Shown piece by piece: positions 60,586-64,000 of a stretch of 64,000 bases of DNA. The translations under genes were made by a program, and so were the position numbers. Source of the DNA: Oscillospiraceae bacterium (GTDB taxonomy: Bacteria > Bacillota > Clostridia > Oscillospirales > Ruminococcaceae). The stretch spans positions 1 to 64,000 of the forward strand of contig WRLG01000015.1 in assembly GCA_009777725.1 (NCBI GenBank), written 5' to 3'. Below the pieces are notes generated by a model. It ran no database searches. It worked only from the letters and a program-made list of their open reading frames with translations, and had not been told where the DNA came from. Each line of letters opens with the position of its first letter. Within the stretch, counting starts at the first letter, position 1.

Positions 60586-60615
60586 TTGACAGGACGTTAG
60601 TCTGCGTGTTATAAT
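60586..60615 (+). promoter_or_regulatory. Promoter of the dynamin-like operon
   Basis: TTGACA (60586-60591) and TATAAT (60610-60615) are spaced 18 bp. Confidence 0.7.
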
Positions 60616-60700
60616 TGTTTTACAAATGACTGTTAAATAATTGTTAAATCATAGCGGGGGAATATGAGCCGGAGCGTTACCGGCAATTCGGGAGGTTGTT

Positions 60701-62743
60701 ATGAAGCAGGCACTGGATTTCGGAAGTTATGCCGCGTTCAAGGAAATCGTTGAGGATTTGAAGGAAAGTCTTATTCAGCTCAAGGAATATTGCGATGCTT
60801 TGGGGCTTGAAAATACTTCCCGTTCGATACACGATACCGTCGAGAAGGCAATTAAGGAACGCTTTGAAATCGCCGTTGTCGGCGAATTTAAGCGTGGTAA
60901 AAGCACGATTATCAACGCGCTCTTAGGCAAAGAGGTTCTCCCCGCCGATGTTTTACCGGCTACCGCCACGCTCAACAGGGTTACATACAGCGAGAATCCT
61001 TATGTTCTCGTTGAATATAAGTGCGGCGATACGGAAAAGGTTAAAATCGGGGATTTGAAGGATTATGTCACCAAGCTTTCCTTTGAATCCGAAAAGAAAT
61101 CGGAAAGTGTCCGGCAGGCTACCGTTTATTACGATACCGAATTCTGCCGCAACAATGTCGATATTATAGACACCCCGGGGCTTAACGATGATGAGCAGAT
61201 GACGAAGGTAACCATGTCAATCCTGCCCAAGATAGATGCGGCTGTTTTTGTAATATCCGCTAATTCTCCGTTTTCTCAATTTGAAAAAGAATTTCTGGAA
61301 AAGAAGATGCTTACCTCTGATTTAGGGCGTATTATATTCGCCGTTAACTGTTTCGGGACATTCTCAAAGGAGGATGAGGACCGCATAGTAGAAACGGTTG
61401 CAAAGCGAATCGGCGTATATGTTATGGAAAAAGCAAAGCTTGTAATGGGCGAAAATTCCAAGGAATTTGATGTTTACAAAAGGAAAATAGGCAAGCCCCG
61501 TGTTATAGGGGTTTACGCAAAAAAAGCTCTTACGGCAAAGGGAACAAGAAACGCCGCTTTGCTTGCAGAAAGCAACTTCCCCGCCTTTGAAAATGTCCTT
61601 GAATCGATTCTTACCATGGAGCGCGGCGCGATTTCGCTCCAAATCCTTGCTAATAAAATTATCAGCTCTGGTTCTGAGATTATAAATTCAATCATGCTCC
61701 GCGAAAACGCGCTTGCTATGGAATCGGACGAATTTTTAGAGAAATATGAAGCCGCCATAGATGAGATTGACGAAATCCGCACTAAAAAACGGGCAGAGTT
61801 CGTTAAGATTAACGAAGCCGCCGCAAATGTGTTTAAAGGGCTGCAGCCGACCTTGGACAGCTATTGGCTGCAAATTGAAGAGACCGCCATGAATATTATA
61901 GACGATTTCCCCATGTCCGCGGAGGACCTAAAGCGCGAGAGGACAAAAATGGTATATTCCATGCTTACCGATAAAATCAAGGACGGCATTGAAAACAAGG
62001 CTCAGCTGATTTGTGAGAAAATTCATAATGAAATCACCATTGCTTTAAGCGATGAGGCGGTAAGGCTTCAATCCTTTGAGGATGAATTTTATGCTTCTAT
62101 AGGGCGTATACAGCAGATGTTCGCCGTTTCTCAGAATAAGCGGGAGCAAAGCATCAGCGGAAGCAACCCGATTATGGTCGCTCTGGGCGGCACAATCAGC
62201 GTTGGGACGGGCGGGCTTTTCGTAGGGCTTAGGGAAGCCGGCTTTAAGGGTGCTTTGTTGGGAGGCTTTACCGGCGTTACAGGGACATCCGCTACCATAT
62301 TCTTAGCGGGCGCGTTGGGTATTCTGGGAGGACCCATGACAATATTTGCCTTTGCGATGGCGGGGCTTGTCGGCACGCTGACAGGTAAATTTGCCGTTGA
62401 TAAAATACTGGTTCAAGAACGCATTGATAAATATAAAAGCAACTTTAAGTCGGCTGTAAAGAAACAGTTTAAGGAGATGAAAATCACCAGCGATTTCTCC
62501 GAAACGGTTCGCCGCCAGATATTCGCATCGTTTCAAGGGCTTAAATCTAAAATTGAAGAAGAAACCGAAATTATTTTGCTTGACACGCAAAAAACCTTGG
62601 ACAGCTTAAATCGCCTCAAAGCCGAGAAAAAGATGACCTCCGACAATGAAAGAGAAGCTCTCGGCGACTGCGCCGAATACGTTGGCGGCTTGCTTGCTCA
62701 AACCTATGCCCTGCATAAAAAGCTGACCGATGAAACGCAATAA
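60701..62743 (+). CDS. Dynamin-family GTPase
   Basis: The 680-residue protein has Walker A GEFKRGKSTI at about 61-70, a switch threonine in LPATATLNRVTY and the G3 motif DIIDTPGLNDDEQM. The G4 motif is poorly kept (FAVNCFG). A helical stalk follows, then a glycine-rich hydrophobic stretch at about 490-570 (GTISVGTGGLFVGL, FLAGALGILGGPMTIFAFAMAG), likely membrane-inserting, and a C-terminal coiled coil. Bacterial dynamin-like proteins remodel or protect membranes, some against phage. It is followed after 33 nt by an M48-like protein gene. Confidence 0.85.
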   Translation: MKQALDFGSYAAFKEIVEDLKESLIQLKEYCDALGLENTSRSIHDTVEKAIKERFEIAVVGEFKRGKSTIINALLGKEVLPADVLPATATLNRVTYSENPYVLVEYKCGDTEKVKIGDLKDYVTKLSFESEKKSESVRQATVYYDTEFCRNNVDIIDTPGLNDDEQMTKVTMSILPKIDAAVFVISANSPFSQFEKEFLEKKMLTSDLGRIIFAVNCFGTFSKEDEDRIVETVAKRIGVYVMEKAKLVMGENSKEFDVYKRKIGKPRVIGVYAKKALTAKGTRNAALLAESNFPAFENVLESILTMERGAISLQILANKIISSGSEIINSIMLRENALAMESDEFLEKYEAAIDEIDEIRTKKRAEFVKINEAAANVFKGLQPTLDSYWLQIEETAMNIIDDFPMSAEDLKRERTKMVYSMLTDKIKDGIENKAQLICEKIHNEITIALSDEAVRLQSFEDEFYASIGRIQQMFAVSQNKREQSISGSNPIMVALGGTISVGTGGLFVGLREAGFKGALLGGFTGVTGTSATIFLAGALGILGGPMTIFAFAMAGLVGTLTGKFAVDKILVQERIDKYKSNFKSAVKKQFKEMKITSDFSETVRRQIFASFQGLKSKIEEETEIILLDTQKTLDSLNRLKAEKKMTSDNEREALGDCAEYVGGLLAQTYALHKKLTDETQ

Positions 62744-62776
62744 AACAGCCTTTATGCGGTAAAGGAGTATAGCATT

Positions 62777-63754
62777 ATGATTATACCTGTTGGAGCATTA
62801 CCCGAGCATAACCCTCTGCTTGAAATAGATTTGAGCTTCAGCGCGTATTTAAGCGCGAGAACGCGCTCTTTTAAAGAACACGTGCTTGACGGCAAGCTTG
62901 ATTATGCTTTCGATGCCGATTTTTCACTGCGCCAAAAAATAAACGGTATGCCCGGGTGGGCGAAAATCCATAAGAAGCTTGTCAATACCGATATACCGAA
63001 TAAATATAAAAGTGTTTTCAAATCATCAAGTGCCGCAAGCCCTCTTTTATATCCCAATGCGTTTGATGCCGCTCTGGCTTGCGCCGCGCATCTTAAAATG
63101 ACCGCACCCGCAGTATATGTAAGGAATATTCCCGATAAGCTTGAAATATATTCCATGGGCACTGTTAACGCGGAGGAATGTGTTGTGATAACCTCCGCTC
63201 TTTATGAAGCCTGTAACAAAGAGGAGCTTACCTTTTTGATTGGCAGGGAGTGCGGGCATATACAAAATAACCACAGCGCGTACACTCTTGCCGCCGCTTA
63301 CTTTGATAAGAGCGGCAACGATGATGAACGAGTAGTTGTTTCGGTAAAGCCGATTGAAGCCGCTTTTAGCACATGGCTTGATTTTTCAACCGTTACGGCA
63401 GACAGGGCGGGGATTATCTGCCTTGATGCACCTTTGAATTTTTTGGAAATTTTCAATTCGCTCTACAGCAAGGGCTTGATTTTAACGCGCAAAAACAGCG
63501 AAGCGGAATACGGCGAAGAGCTTGACACGGATAAGCTGAACAGCAAGAGCGCGGTTTTGCGGAAAACGCCCTCCAGAAGCATTGCCATTGAGAAAGAATT
63601 TACCGTTGCCGAACGCAGGGCTCTTGCGGGGTTGGAGTTTTTAAACTGCGATGCTCTCTTTAGCTGGCGAGCCGATTTAGACGCAAGCGGCGTACATACC
63701 ATAAGCAAGCAAGCTCTTGAAATTAGGTGTGATGCTATACTTTTTAGGGATTAG
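62777..63754 (+). CDS. M48-like protein with degenerate zinc motif
   Basis: The 325-residue protein resembles M48 peptidases in its middle part: AECVVITSALYEACNKEELTFLIG-type strand and helix, then R157-E-C-G-H161-I-Q-N-N-H. The family motif HExxH here begins with Arg, so the first zinc ligand is missing. A second-ligand region (SWLDFSTVTADRAGIICL) has an ExxxDR-like remnant reading TADRAG. It lacks the membrane helices of HtpX. It is probably not an active protease and may act as a binding partner of the adjacent GTPase. The ribosome site is AAAGGAG. Confidence 0.65.
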   Translation: MIIPVGALPEHNPLLEIDLSFSAYLSARTRSFKEHVLDGKLDYAFDADFSLRQKINGMPGWAKIHKKLVNTDIPNKYKSVFKSSSAASPLLYPNAFDAALACAAHLKMTAPAVYVRNIPDKLEIYSMGTVNAEECVVITSALYEACNKEELTFLIGRECGHIQNNHSAYTLAAAYFDKSGNDDERVVVSVKPIEAAFSTWLDFSTVTADRAGIICLDAPLNFLEIFNSLYSKGLILTRKNSEAEYGEELDTDKLNSKSAVLRKTPSRSIAIEKEFTVAERRALAGLEFLNCDALFSWRADLDASGVHTISKQALEIRCDAILFRD

Positions 63755-63776
63755 CTGAATTTACAGTTGAACGACG

Positions 63777-63829
63777 ATATTGCACTCAAAATACCTTTAT
63801 ATTGAGTAATCGTGAAATGTGTGCAATAT
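63777..63829. repeat. Inverted repeat ATATTGCAC/GTGCAATAT
   Basis: The 9-bp arms at 63777-63785 and 63821-63829 flank a 35-nt stretch just upstream of a promoter. It might be a pair of operator half sites or a weak terminator. Confidence 0.35.
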
Positions 63830-63857
63830 TTGATATGGTTTTTGTGAGATATTACTA

Positions 63858-63886
63858 TTGACTTATTGCTCTGATTATGTTATAAT
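63858..63886 (+). promoter_or_regulatory. Promoter for a gene beyond the window
   Basis: TTGACT (63858-63863) and TATAAT (63881-63886) are 17 bp apart. No start of a convincing gene is seen before the window ends at 64000. Confidence 0.6.
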
Positions 63887-64000
63887 ACAAATGTTGTGTT
63901 CCTTTTAAAAATTCGTTTTAATTTACGGTTGACAAGACCAAGCGTACTTCTCAATGTGTACTCAAAAACATTGAATTGAAGCAAGCGCATTTTTCAGTGT

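Overview
The window looks like chromosomal DNA of an uncultured, anaerobic, endospore-lineage member of the Firmicutes (class Clostridia, probably Oscillospiraceae-like). The grounds are SpoVS, an Asp23-FakA pair, a ferredoxin-dependent 2-oxoacid oxidoreductase (VorDBAC), a DRTGG protein, several SpoIIE/RsbW/STAS regulators, strong Shine-Dalgarno sites with frequent TTG starts, and typical TTGACA-17 bp-TATAAT promoters. I see no rRNA, tRNA or CRISPR array.

Layout. 1-3.8 kb: hairpin-rich repeats, a Cys-rich coiled-coil protein, an XRE/membrane regulator, a radical SAM protein with a helix-hairpin-helix tail, and a 168-bp MITE-like element. 3.8-8.1 kb: carboxynorspermidine decarboxylase, then DAHP synthase-prephenate dehydratase-YmdB-SpoVS. 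8.1-13.1 kb (minus strand): a seven-gene operon running from DRTGG and an anti-sigma-type ATPase through exported proteins that share a repeated domain to an orphan response regulator. 13.2-19.8 kb: Asp23, FakA, P-loop ATPase, VorDBAC and a HicA-type toxin-antitoxin pair. 19.7-22.8 kb (minus): nadK-argR-recN. 23.1-27.6 kb: thyA, an Rpn nuclease, folA, a sirtuin, a DinJ/YafQ pair and a radical SAM protein. 27.8-34.4 kb (minus): a five-gene partner-switching operon (STAS, unknown, propeller-Cache-MFS fusion, SpoIIE phosphatase, RsbW-type kinase). 34.6-36.4 kb: an isolated three-gene phage head module. 36.5-40.2 kb: uvrA and a lipoprotein. 40.4-44.8 kb: a structured leader followed by acyl-AMP ligase, an ACP-GNAT fusion and an M20 amidohydrolase. 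44.8-48.8 kb: small envelope proteins and a HEPN/MNT pair. 48.8-52.5 kb: duplicated promoters, an inverted pair of PD-(D/E)XK genes, and a surface protein behind a tetranucleotide tract that should make it phase-variable. 52.5-57.2 kb (minus): serC-serA, an Rpn gene, a small unknown and fabV. 57.4-60.5 kb: rpmH-rnpA-yidD-yidC-jag. 60.6-64 kb: a dynamin-like GTPase with a degenerate M48-like partner.

The strongest candidates for undescribed biology are the ligase/ACP-GNAT/M20 cluster (possibly N-acyl amino acid metabolism), the partner-switching operon built around a sensor-transporter fusion, the phase-variable BspA-like protein with a shortened copy of its leader nearby, the intact but isolated capsid module, and the GTPase/pseudo-protease pair. 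A dispersed repeat family (AATTGACAATTG tracts with GC hairpins) runs through the window and has supplied the end of coding regions in several places.
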